The translations under genes and the position numbers were made by a program. DNA of 64,000 nt from UBA7803 sp034522075 (GTDB taxonomy: Bacteria; Pseudomonadota; Gammaproteobacteria; Pseudomonadales; Azotimanducaceae). Numbering within the stretch: position 1 is the stretch's first letter; each line of letters opens with the position of its first letter. Location of the stretch: positions 1-64,000 of the forward strand of contig JAXHLO010000006.1 in NCBI GenBank assembly GCA_034522075.1, in the 5' to 3' direction. The notes under the pieces were generated by a model. It was not told where the DNA came from. It did not search any database and saw nothing but the letters and a program-made list of their open reading frames with translations. Below, piece by piece: positions 54,148 to 62,650 of this stretch.

Positions 54148-55907
54148 ATGAACACACGTATCCTTCGCGGCCGCGCCCGGACATGGGCGATTGCCGCCAC
54201 AGCGCTTCTGTCGACAGCGGCACTGGCCCTCGAACCCGGCGACCGGGTGGAGAACTTCAGCCTCCTGGACGATCTGCGGCGAAGCCCACGAACTCTGATT
54301 ATTTCAGTGACCAGGCCGCCGTGGTGGTCACGGCCCACAGCGCATCGAGTGCGCCGCCGGCGGCCGCGCCCTGACCGCAGCTGGCCGAGGCCCGGCGGGC
54401 GTTTGCAGATCAGCCGGTGGCCTTCCTGGCCATCGATTCCGGCACCGGCGAGGACCGGGCCCGCCTGGCCCAGGCCGCCGAGACGGCGGGCGCCGACGTG
54501 CCCGTTCTGCTCGACCCCGCACAGATCATCGGCGAATCCCTGGCCCTGGCCCGCACCGGCGAGACGCTGGTGATCGACACCGCGGATTGGTCCCTGGCCT
54601 ATCGCGGCCGTCCAGGCGCCGAGATGCAGCAGGCCCTGCGCGCGGTCCTCGACGGCGAGGCGGTGAACACCGCAGCCACGCCGGTGGACGGCTGCGCCAT
54701 CGTTTATGCGGAAAACGCCGCAGACGACGGCGGCGCCGGCATATCCTACAGTGACACCATTGCCCCCATGCTGGCGGACAACTGCGTGGCCTGCCACCGC
54801 GACGGCGGCATCGGTCCCTGGTCCATGAACAGTTACGACATGGTCCGCGGCTTCGCACCCATGATCCGCGAGGTGGTTCGCACCCGCCGCATGCCGCCAT
54901 GGCATGCGGATCCGCACTACGGGGAATTCCGCAACGACCGGTCGCTGACCACGGAAGAAACGCGCACCCTGGTGCACTGGATCGAAGCCGGCGCACCCCG
55001 CGGTGACGGCCCCGACCCGCTGGCGGAGCTCGATCGCGAGTGGCCGGAATGGGCACTGGGCGAACCCGATCTGGTGGTGGATATCCCCGCCTACGAGGTG
55101 CCGGCCAGCGGCGTGGTGGACTACCTCTATCCGCGGGTGAAGAACCCGCTCGACGAAGACGTGTGGGTGCGCGCCGTGGAAATCCTGCCCGGCTCCCGTC
55201 AGGCTCTGCACCACGTCATCACCACCTTCGGCCTGGCCGACCCCGAGGCCCGTCATGGTTTCCGGGATCTGGGCGGCCTCGGCGGCTACGTGCCGGGTGC
55301 CGACGCCGACGTGTTCCCCGCAGGTACCGGCGTGCGGTTGCCGGCCGAGGCCATCTTTCAACTGCAGATGCACTACACCACGTTCGGCAAAGCGGTTACC
55401 GACGCATCGCGCCTGGGTCTGTATTTTCACGACGAGCCGCCGCAGCACGAGCTGCAGGCTACGGTGCTGATGAATCCGCGCATCCGCATTCCAGCCAACA
55501 CCAAAGCCCACAGCGACTCTGCCGAGACCGTGCTGGAGCGCGACATTCTGGTCTACAACCTGCTGCCCCACGCGCACTACCGCGGCAAGGCATCGGAGTT
55601 CCGCGCCGTCTATCCGGACGGTTCCGAAGAGGTGCTGCTGTCGGTGCCCGACTACGACTTCAACTGGCAGACCACCTACGAGTTGGAAGAACCCCGGCGG
55701 CTGCCGGCGGGCACGCGCATCGTGCATACCACCACCTGGGACAACTCGGCGCAGAATCCGGCCAACCCGGATCCCAACCGGGAAGTGCCCTGGGGCCAGC
55801 AATCCTGGGACGAGATGCTGTTCGGCGCCATCCGCTGGCGCTATGCGGACGAGGCACAGCCGGCCAACGAGGAACTGGCGCTGCAGCAGTCCGGCACGAC
55901 CCAATGA
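54148..55907 (+). CDS. Redoxin - cytochrome c - copper type II monooxygenase-like protein, N-terminal frameshifts
   Basis: The signal peptide (WAIAATALLSTAALA) at 54148 is followed by a redoxin-like domain (EPGDRVENFSLLDD) whose text changes frame between 54290 and 54420. From 54417 the frame is intact for 496 codons. It shows the redoxin end (VAFLAIDSGTGEDRARLAQA), a single heme-binding site (DNCVACHRDGGIGPWSM) and the PHM-like copper region. That region has copper-ligand candidates in ALHHVITTF, QLQMHYTTFG and LLPHAHYRGK. Such periplasmic proteins resemble ascorbate-dependent copper monooxygenases (PHM/DBH type). The reaction and substrate are unknown. The stop overlaps the next start as ATGA. 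Confidence 0.78.
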
Positions 55908-56791
55908 TCAGCGACGGGAACGGAACCCTCTATATGGCATCGCTATTCAGAAAGTTCACGGCTGGTCTGGCGTTGATGGTGCTCCTGGCGCCGCCTCTGG
56001 CGGCCCGGGACACGGCCTACGAAGCGCCGCGGGGCCCCGATGGGGAGCGCCCGGACCTCAACGGCATCTGGCAGGCCCTGAACACGGCCAACTACGACAT
56101 CGAACGTCACCTCGCCCGCCATTCCATGCAGCTGCGGGAAGGGCCCCACGGACCGCTGCCCGCCGTCGACCTGCTGAAGCTCGGCGCCGTGGGCGCCGTA
56201 CCGCCGGGGCTGGGCGTGGTGGAAGGCGGCAGGCTGCCGTACAAACCCGAAGCGCTGGAGAAGAAGCGGGAAAATGCCGCCAACTGGCTGGACCGCGACC
56301 CGGAGGTGAAGTGCTATCTGCCCGGTGTACCGCGGGCCACCTATATGCCCCATCCGTTCCGCATCACCCAGAGCCACGAAGGCATCATGATCATGTATCA
56401 GTACGCCAACGCGGTGCGGGAAATCTATATGGAGGACGTAGGCCCTGCCCCGGTGGATTCCTGGATGGGCCAATCCGTCGGGCACTGGGAGGGCGACACC
56501 CTGGTGGTGGAAGTCACCGGGTTGAACGACCAGACCTGGTTCGACCGGGCCGGTAACCACCACAGCGATCAGATGAAGGTTACTGAACGCTACACACCCA
56601 TGGGGCCCAACCACCTGCACTACCAAGCCACCATCGAAGATCCGCAGACCTTCACCCGTGCCTGGACGATGAGCATGCCGCTGTACCGGCGCATGGAGCC
56701 CGATGCCCGGCTGCTGGACTTCCGCTGCGTCGAATTCGTCGAGGAACTGCTCTACGGCGAGTGGCGGCGCAAACCGCTGCCGAGGCCCTGA
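55904..56791 (+). CDS. Exported protein of unknown function (paralogue of the next gene)
   Basis: The 295-residue product has a signal peptide (KFTAGLALMVLLAPPLAA). It contains RPDLNGIWQALNTANYD, KCYLPGVPRATYMPHPFRIT, EGIMIMYQYANAVREIYMED and GHWEGDTLVVEVTGLNDQTW. These elements recur in the next gene (RPDFSGTYDV, GWWDGDELVIDTTNF), so the two are related. The family is common next to DUF6152 and copper-monooxygenase-like genes in proteobacteria and has no assigned activity. The ATG at 55904 overlaps the preceding stop; an alternative start at 55934 would give a tighter signal peptide. It is probably periplasmic. Confidence 0.7.
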   Translation: MISDGNGTLYMASLFRKFTAGLALMVLLAPPLAARDTAYEAPRGPDGERPDLNGIWQALNTANYDIERHLARHSMQLREGPHGPLPAVDLLKLGAVGAVPPGLGVVEGGRLPYKPEALEKKRENAANWLDRDPEVKCYLPGVPRATYMPHPFRITQSHEGIMIMYQYANAVREIYMEDVGPAPVDSWMGQSVGHWEGDTLVVEVTGLNDQTWFDRAGNHHSDQMKVTERYTPMGPNHLHYQATIEDPQTFTRAWTMSMPLYRRMEPDARLLDFRCVEFVEELLYGEWRRKPLPRP

Positions 56792-56808
56792 ACATGGAGG
56801 TATGCAGC

Positions 56809-57879
56809 ATGAAGACATCGGTGATTTCCCTGCTCGGCATCATCGCGGCAGCACTCAGCACCGGCAGCGTGGCCGACGACATTCCACGCACACCCCAGGG
56901 CCGGCCGGACTTCTCCGGCACCTATGACGTGGCCACCCTGACCCCGCTGCAGCGCCCGGAAATGTTCGGCGACAACCTGGTGCTGGACCCGAAAGAAGCG
57001 GCCCGTATCGCCGAAGAAGAACGCAAGCTGCTCGAGGAAGACCTCAAGCCCAGTGATCCCAACCGCCAGGCACCGCCCCAGGGCGGCGACGGCTCCACCG
57101 GCGCCGCCGGCAACGTGGGCGGCTACAACGCTTTCTGGGTGGAACGGGGTGAAGGCGCTTTCGAGATCGGCGGCGAGTTCCGCACCTCGATCATCATCGA
57201 CCCGGCCGACGGGCGGTTCCCCGAGATGACGCCCACCGGCCGCAAGGCGCTCATGGAGCGGCGGCGCTTCTACCGCGAGAACACGGGTGAGGCCTGGTGG
57301 CTGGAAACCGACGGCCCGGGACCCTACGACGACCCGGAGCTGCGGCCCCTGGGAGAACGCTGCCTGCTGGGCTTCGGCTCCACGGCCGGCCCGCCCATGC
57401 TGCCGGTGCTCTACAACAACACCAAGCGCATCGTGCAGACCGAGGACATCGTGACCATCCTGGTAGAGATGAATCACGACGCCCGCATCGTCCGCATGAA
57501 CGCCGAGCACGCGCCGGAAGATCAGCGCTTCTGGCTGGGTGATTCCATCGGCTGGTGGGACGGCGACGAACTCGTGATCGATACCACCAATTTCCGCGAC
57601 GAAACCGGGCTTTCCGGCGCCACCCGCGACCTGCATGTCGTCGAGCGCTTTCGCTACAACGACGCCGGCCAGGTGATCTACAGCTTCACCGTGGAGGATC
57701 CCAACGTCTGGAGCGAACCCTGGAGCGGCGAGTACCCCTGGCCGCGTACCGACGATCGCATGTTCGAGTACGCGTGCCACGAAGGTAACTACGCCCTGGG
57801 GGGCGTGCTGCGCGGCGCACGCCTGCTGGAGCAGGAAACGCGGGAAGCCGAGGCTGCCGATCCGGCCGCATCGGAATAG
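56809..57879 (+). CDS. Exported protein of unknown function (paralogue of the previous gene)
   Basis: The 356-residue protein has a signal peptide (VISLLGIIAAALSTGSVA). It contains QGRPDFSGTYDVATLTPLQR near the start, RCLLGFGSTAGPPMLPVLYN with a single Cys, and IGWWDGDELVIDTTNFRDET near residue 250. The last motif is shared with the preceding gene. Start 56809 is chosen because a GGAGG site lies nine bases upstream. It is 17 bases after the previous stop and 34 bases before the DUF6152 gene, so the four genes from 54148 to 58339 probably form one transcript. No catalytic residue can be named. Confidence 0.7.
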   Translation: MKTSVISLLGIIAAALSTGSVADDIPRTPQGRPDFSGTYDVATLTPLQRPEMFGDNLVLDPKEAARIAEEERKLLEEDLKPSDPNRQAPPQGGDGSTGAAGNVGGYNAFWVERGEGAFEIGGEFRTSIIIDPADGRFPEMTPTGRKALMERRRFYRENTGEAWWLETDGPGPYDDPELRPLGERCLLGFGSTAGPPMLPVLYNNTKRIVQTEDIVTILVEMNHDARIVRMNAEHAPEDQRFWLGDSIGWWDGDELVIDTTNFRDETGLSGATRDLHVVERFRYNDAGQVIYSFTVEDPNVWSEPWSGEYPWPRTDDRMFEYACHEGNYALGGVLRGARLLEQETREAEAADPAASE

Positions 57880-57913
57880 CCCAACAAGTGCATGACAGGA
57901 GAGCAGTACGGTG

Positions 57914-58339
57914 ATGAATAAGACGATGAGCACGGCCCTGGCCGCGGCAGCCCTGATCCTCGCCCCGGTTGCTGCCCTGGCCCACCACGCCTTCGGCGCC
58001 GAGTTCGATCCGAACCGGCCGCTGGTGCTGAAGGGCCCGGTGACCAAGGTGGAGTGGGTGAACCCCCACACCTGGATTCACATGGAGGTGACGACCGAGG
58101 ACGGCAGCACGGAGCAGTGGATGGTGGAGGGCGGCACGCCGAATACGCTGCTGCGCAACGGCCTGACGAAATATTCCCTGGAACCGGGTACCACCATTGT
58201 CGTCGACGGTTATCAGTCCAAAGACCGGTCCAATCGGGCCAACGGCCGCAACGTCACTCTGGAGAACGGCGAGAAGATCTTCATGGGGTCGTCGGGCACT
58301 GGCGCGCCGGATGACCGTGCGGAGCCAAATCGCCGCTAG
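57914..58339 (+). CDS. DUF6152 family exported protein
   Basis: The 141-residue protein has a signal peptide (ALAAAALILAPVAALA) and the family start HHAFGAEFDPNRPLVLKGPV. WVNPHTWIHMEV follows, then VEGGTPNTLLRNGL and RNVTLENGEKIFMG. The His-His at the mature N-terminus and the NPH element are constant in this family and might bind a metal, which is speculation. It closes the run that begins with the copper-monooxygenase-like protein. Its role is unknown. Confidence 0.8.
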   Translation: MNKTMSTALAAAALILAPVAALAHHAFGAEFDPNRPLVLKGPVTKVEWVNPHTWIHMEVTTEDGSTEQWMVEGGTPNTLLRNGLTKYSLEPGTTIVVDGYQSKDRSNRANGRNVTLENGEKIFMGSSGTGAPDDRAEPNRR

Positions 58340-58408
58340 CCCATGGAACAAATCGGCCGCCTGCAACGTTGTCTGGATACCTACCTAGACAAAATTGAGG
58401 TGACCACC

Positions 58409-59272
58409 ATGAAGACCGGCAACGTCAATATTCTCGCCGCCGCGATTGCTGCACTGTCCCTGTCGGGGGCCGTTCAGGGTGACGAGTCGCGCTCCGCCAC
58501 CTCGCTCGAGGCTCAATCCCAGGGCGATATCCGGAATGAGACCCGTCTGACCGGTGCCGAGGCACGGGCCAACGCCGACTTCGGCATGGAAGTCTCCAGC
58601 GCCGCCCAGGCAAAGGAATCCTCCGACGACGACCAGACAGAGGGCAACGGCGCGGACAACCGTCAGGCATCAGCCGACGGCCAGGCCAAAGCCAGGGCCC
58701 GCACCGACGCGTCCGTGAGCATGAATCCGGAGGAGGCACGGCAAGCGGTGACCGACGCGGGGTCGGCCTCGCAGGACAAGGTTCACGATGCCGCTGAGAA
58801 GGCCGAAGCCGGTCTGAATCAGGCGCTGGAGGCCGTCACGGATGCCGCGAAGCGGACAGAAGCTCAGGGAACCGTGGTAGCAGAGACCGCCATTCGCGCG
58901 GCCGCCGAGACCTCCCAGGCCGCCATGGACACGGCCATCGACACCAGCGTCGATGCGGAAGTAGCCGGCAGCGTGGCCGCCGCTGCCCGGGAATCCGCCG
59001 ACAGCGCCATCGCCGAAGAAACTGCAGCCTCGGCGCGGAGCACGGTGGCCGAAGCCGTCACGGATACGGTCAAAGAGCAGGTAACCGAGGAAGTCAGCGG
59101 TAATGTGCAAGCCGAGATCGCCAACGAAGTGGGCGCTTCAGTGTCCGCCGAAGTTCAGGAAGCGGTCGAGGAGACAGCCCGCGCGGAAGCGCAGAACGAA
59201 GTACGGGAAGCCGTCACTGCCGAAGTCGGCGGCCAGGTACGGGACGCCGTGCGAGGCGCCACCGGCGGATGA
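58409..59272 (+). CDS. Ala/Glu/Val-rich exported repeat protein
   Basis: The 287-residue protein has a short export signal (ILAAAIAALSLSGAVQGDES). The rest is strongly biased toward Ala, Glu, Val, Asp and Thr with a helical periodicity (AEIANEVGASVSAEVQEAVE, AEAQNEVREAVTAEVGGQVR). There are no Trp or Cys residues and almost no aromatic ones. It looks like a long amphipathic helix or coiled coil in the periplasm. The N-terminal 180 residues of the subtilase at 60318-61949 have the same composition and pattern (AAEQAEDAALTQVESAVTSR). The ATG at 58409 gives the signal peptide. I do not recognise a family. Confidence 0.6.
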   Translation: MKTGNVNILAAAIAALSLSGAVQGDESRSATSLEAQSQGDIRNETRLTGAEARANADFGMEVSSAAQAKESSDDDQTEGNGADNRQASADGQAKARARTDASVSMNPEEARQAVTDAGSASQDKVHDAAEKAEAGLNQALEAVTDAAKRTEAQGTVVAETAIRAAAETSQAAMDTAIDTSVDAEVAGSVAAAARESADSAIAEETAASARSTVAEAVTDTVKEQVTEEVSGNVQAEIANEVGASVSAEVQEAVEETARAEAQNEVREAVTAEVGGQVRDAVRGATGG

Positions 59273-59280
59273 CAGCCATT

Positions 59281-59307
59281 GGAGCGGCCGGATGGTCCGG
59301 CCGCTCC
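59281..59307. terminator. Strong stem-loop after the repeat protein gene
   Basis: A perfect 12-base stem (ggagcggccgga / tccggccgctcc) with a three-base loop begins eight bases after the stop codon at 59272. No T-run follows. It could reduce transcription into the outer-membrane barrel gene or stabilise the upstream mRNA end. Confidence 0.6.
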
Positions 59308-59359
59308 GCCCCGCAATCCACCGCACTAGAGAGCCCGCAGACAGATCACGGAGACGACC

Positions 59360-60304
59360 ATGAACTCATTCAGCCCGCTGCTGATCGCCGCAATGTTGTG
59401 GCCGCTGAGCGGCGCAACAGCAGTTCAGGAAGATTCGCCCACACCGCCGCCGGAAGAACCTGACGCCGCCTATGACCTGAGCTTCAACGCCGGACTCGGC
59501 GTCAAGCACGACACCAATGTGGCCGTCCTGGAACTCGATGCCAGCACCGATGCAAGCGACCAGGCGGCGCTGCTCGATCTCGGGGCAGGCTTGAGCTACA
59601 ACCTGACGGACAAGGCCACCGTGCGAGCCGATTACGCGCTTTCTCACACGGAGTACGATGAGTTCACAGACTTCAACCTGACCATTCACCGCGGTTCCCT
59701 GGACGCGGTTTACGACTTCGAAGCTTTCGATGCGGGGCTGTCCTATCACTACATCGATGCCCTGCTGGACAGCAGCGGATTCCTCAACATGCGTCAGACC
59801 TCGCCATACCTGGCGAAGCTGTTCGACAACAACGTCTATGTACGCGGTGCCTATATCCATACGGACAAGCGCTTCGATGACAATCCGTCACGGGACGCCG
59901 ACAGCGATGCCGTATCCGCGGACGTTTTCGTGTTCTTCAATGACCTGAAGACTTATGTGGTGCTCGGTGTCAAACACAGCCGGGAGAACGCCCGGGCAGA
60001 CCGCTTCGACTACGACGGCAACCAGCTTTCCGCTCAGCTCAGCCACAAGGTGCCGTTCGGGGGGCGCGATCTGCAGTTGCGTTCACAGCTGCGCTACGAG
60101 ACGCGTGACTATGACGCAATCACACCGTCCATCGGCGCACAGCGCGACGACGACCGCTACCGGTTCGACGCCAGTGCGGCATGGCCCCTGGGAGATCGTC
60201 TCACCGCCACTGCGGAGTACGAATACGCTGACAACCGCTCGAACCTGAGTGTCATCGACTTTTCCGAACACGTGTTCACGGTGCGCCTGGACGCGAAATT
60301 CTAG
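59360..60304 (+). CDS. Outer-membrane beta-barrel protein
   Basis: The 314-residue protein has a signal peptide (LLIAAMLWPLSGATAVQ) and a short Pro/Glu-rich spacer. From residue 38 it shows alternating strands with aromatic girdles (DLSFNAGLGVKHDTNVAVLE, ATVRADYALSHTEY, LQLRSQLRYETRDYDA). It ends in the outer-membrane insertion signature VFTVRLDAKF with terminal Phe. The 'GVKHDTNV' opening resembles barrels of the surface lipoprotein assembly (DUF560-like) or OprB-like groups. I cannot choose between these. It converges on the subtilase gene, 13 bases away. Confidence 0.75.
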   Translation: MNSFSPLLIAAMLWPLSGATAVQEDSPTPPPEEPDAAYDLSFNAGLGVKHDTNVAVLELDASTDASDQAALLDLGAGLSYNLTDKATVRADYALSHTEYDEFTDFNLTIHRGSLDAVYDFEAFDAGLSYHYIDALLDSSGFLNMRQTSPYLAKLFDNNVYVRGAYIHTDKRFDDNPSRDADSDAVSADVFVFFNDLKTYVVLGVKHSRENARADRFDYDGNQLSAQLSHKVPFGGRDLQLRSQLRYETRDYDAITPSIGAQRDDDRYRFDASAAWPLGDRLTATAEYEYADNRSNLSVIDFSEHVFTVRLDAKF

Positions 60305-60317
60305 CCCGGTGTCAGGC

Positions 60318-61949
60318 TCAGATGTCCAGGGGGGCGATGAGGCCGTAACCGTAGGTTTCGTCGATGCCGCTGGGACCGAGATCACGGGCATCCCGCTGCA
60401 GCCGGTCCACCACGTTCTGCGGCCCCTGGCCGGCGTCGGCCAGGCGGGCCATGGAGGTGGCGATGATCACCGCGGCATGGGCAGCCGCCAGTGATGTTCC
60501 ATCCTGTTGCGCATACCCGCCGCCGCTGTCGGCAACCTGCACACCGACGCCGGGGGCGGCGAACATGACCTGGCGGCCGCGATTGGCATACACGAAGACC
60601 TGCTCCGAACCGTCCACGGCGGTAACGCCGATGACATTGTCGTAAGCCGCCGGATAGAGGGGGTCACCGACGGGGCCGTTGTTACCGACGGCGGCTACCA
60701 CTTGCGCGCCGGCGCCGACCGCGCTCTCTACGGCCACCTGCAGCAGCTCGTTCGGCGGCCCGGTGAGGCTCATGTTCACCACGGCCACATCCTGCTCGAT
60801 CAGCCACCCCAGCGCCGCGACGATGGACTCCGTGGTCGCACTATCGACGCCGGGGGCCCGCTCGAAGAAGACATTGGCTGCGTATAGCTCCGGCGCCATA
60901 CCGGCCAGTCTGCCGCTTTCCTGCACCAGAATCGACGCGATAGCCGTGCCATGACCCAGGGGCATGGAACGCTGAGTGCCAATGAAATCCCGCTGCACGA
61001 TGCGGGCTCCGGAGAGCGCCGGATGATCGCTGGCGACGGCTGTGTCGATGATACCTATGGCCGGGCCCTGGCGCCCGGCCGCACGCTCCTTCGCAGGCGT
61101 GCTGCCCCCGGAGGGGGGTGCCGAATTGAGCTCGTAGAGGTGGTTGTAATCTACCGTGGCGGCGGCGGAGGCCTGGCGAACCAGCGCGGCCGCCTGACCC
61201 AGGGTCAGACCGGACGCCACTTCCAGGCGCACCAGCACCCGATCCAGGCCCGGCACAGGACTTTCGCGGCGCACCTTCATGCCCAGCTCACGAACGGCCG
61301 CCAGATCGGCACGGGGCACCAGCAACACCAGCACACCGCGCTCGATCGGGCGCCCCTGGGGATCCAGCGCCTCCATGAAAGGGTCTAGTGGGGCATCAGC
61401 ATTACCAGCCGCCTTATCCGCCCGGGTTTCAATCGCTGATGCGGCTTTGTCCACGGCAGCCGCTGCCGCATCTGCTGCCTGCGGGGGAAGCTGAATGCCG
61501 GCTGCGGCGACCACGGCACCCTGTACACGATCCTCGACTCTACCCGCGGCCTGCTCGGCAACGCGGCCCACCGCGTCTGCGCCGATGACGTGTTGAACAC
61601 GTGCTTCAGCCGCCGCACTCGCCTGGGAGACCACCGACTCCGCCGCCTGCTCGGAAACACGCTCCGTTACGCCGGATGCCACCGCTTCCGCCGCCTGGTC
61701 CGCAGCGGCATCGGCCACCCGGGACGTTACGGCGCTCTCTACCTGGGTCAGCGCCGCATCTTCCGCCTGCTCGGCCGCTTGCTCCTCGACCTGGGCGGCA
61801 GCACTGCTGGTGATCTGTTCGACCGCCTGGTCTTCCACTGCCGTCTGGACGGCATCCTCGACCTGGTCCAACGTGGACGCCAGTCCGTGGGCAGCCAACG
61901 ACCAGGCGACAATCACCGCCAGCGTTCGGCGAATCGCGTATGCTTTCAT
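60318..61949 (-). CDS. Exported S8 subtilisin-like serine protease with Ala/Glu-rich N-terminal helix
   Basis: The 543-residue protein has an export signal (RTLAVIVAWSLAAHGLA). An Ala/Glu/Val-rich repeat region covers about residues 25-185. A propeptide-like linker (RGVLVLLVPRADLAAVRELG) follows, then the S8 catalytic domain with D302 (IGIIDTAVASDHP), H333 (LGHGTAIASI), N423-N424 (VGNNGP, oxyanion hole) and S486 (DGTSLAAAH). All four key residues are present. The long Ala-rich region is not usual in subtilases and is like the protein encoded at 58409. It is divergent from the ECF sigma gene. Start 61949 is the ATG that gives a proper signal peptide. Confidence 0.85.
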   Translation of the reverse strand: MKAYAIRRTLAVIVAWSLAAHGLASTLDQVEDAVQTAVEDQAVEQITSSAAAQVEEQAAEQAEDAALTQVESAVTSRVADAAADQAAEAVASGVTERVSEQAAESVVSQASAAAEARVQHVIGADAVGRVAEQAAGRVEDRVQGAVVAAAGIQLPPQAADAAAAAVDKAASAIETRADKAAGNADAPLDPFMEALDPQGRPIERGVLVLLVPRADLAAVRELGMKVRRESPVPGLDRVLVRLEVASGLTLGQAAALVRQASAAATVDYNHLYELNSAPPSGGSTPAKERAAGRQGPAIGIIDTAVASDHPALSGARIVQRDFIGTQRSMPLGHGTAIASILVQESGRLAGMAPELYAANVFFERAPGVDSATTESIVAALGWLIEQDVAVVNMSLTGPPNELLQVAVESAVGAGAQVVAAVGNNGPVGDPLYPAAYDNVIGVTAVDGSEQVFVYANRGRQVMFAAPGVGVQVADSGGGYAQQDGTSLAAAHAAVIIATSMARLADAGQGPQNVVDRLQRDARDLGPSGIDETYGYGLIAPLDI

Positions 61950-61990
61950 CCCTGTATTCCAGTGGTGCACGGCTTGACCTCCCGACAATG

Positions 61991-62018
61991 TTGAGTCGCG
62001 CCGGCAAAGGTCTATATT
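61991..62018 (+). promoter_or_regulatory. Candidate sigma-70-type promoter of the ECF sigma gene
   Basis: A -35 hexamer TTGAGT (61991-61996) and a -10 hexamer TATATT (62013-62018) are 16 bases apart, in the 105-base gap between the divergent subtilase and sigma genes. The predicted transcript would start near 62025, about 30 bases before the GTG at 62055. It was found by eye only. Confidence 0.45.
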
Positions 62019-62054
62019 GCGCCTCGGCACAGCCGATTGAAAAGCAGGAGCCAT

Positions 62055-62570
62055 GTGACCCGCGCCTCGAATATCGACAAAGCCGCCCTGTTCTCTGTAT
62101 TACCACGGCTGAGGAAGTTCGCCTATTCCCTGACAGGAAACCTGCCGGATGCCGACGACTTGCTGCAGAACACCGTGGAACGGGCCCTGACCCGCAATCC
62201 GCCGCAGGAGGACGCGGAGGCGCTGGCCCGCTGGCTGTTCACCGTCTGCCGGAATCTCTGGGTGGACGAGATCCGGGCCCGCAAGGTACGCGGTCTCGAC
62301 GACCCCGCGCCGGCGGACGTGGAAGCCCAGGGCAGCGACGGCGAGCCGGAGCTCATGGGCGTCCTGCAGGCCCGCGAGCTCGAGCAGGCCATGCAGTCGC
62401 TGAGCGAGGACCACCGGGTGATTCTGATGCTGGTGGCCGTGGAGGGGTATTCCTACCGGGAAGCAGCCGAGCTGCTGGATGTGCCGGTCGGCACGGTGAT
62501 GAGCCGCCTGGCACGGGCCCGCAGCCAGCTCGCGGAGAGTCTTGGGGACGGGAATAATTCACCACCCTGA
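62055..62570 (+). CDS. ECF-type RNA polymerase sigma factor
   Basis: The 171-residue protein has region 2 (FAYSLTGNLPDADDLLQNTV, WLFTVCRNLWVDEIRARKVR) and region 4 (AMQSLSEDHRVILMLVAVEG, YSYREAAELLDVPVGTVMSR), with no region 1.1 or 3. It directs RNA polymerase to a small stress or envelope regulon. The GTG at 62055 is chosen because AGGAG lies just upstream; an upstream TTG adds only six residues. The following gene is its anti-sigma partner. It is divergent from the S8 protease, an obvious candidate regulon member. Confidence 0.9.
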   Translation: MTRASNIDKAALFSVLPRLRKFAYSLTGNLPDADDLLQNTVERALTRNPPQEDAEALARWLFTVCRNLWVDEIRARKVRGLDDPAPADVEAQGSDGEPELMGVLQARELEQAMQSLSEDHRVILMLVAVEGYSYREAAELLDVPVGTVMSRLARARSQLAESLGDGNNSPP

Positions 62571-62650
62571 AGCGTCATCAAGGGTAGAGCAACCTGGCCT
62601 GGCTGTGACAGCGGCGAAGGCCCAAATCCACTGTCGACGAGCCTCGCACC

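Noticed and set aside
54060..55904. Minus-strand frame of about 610 codons
   Set aside because: It is opposite the copper-monooxygenase-like gene and has no known motif.
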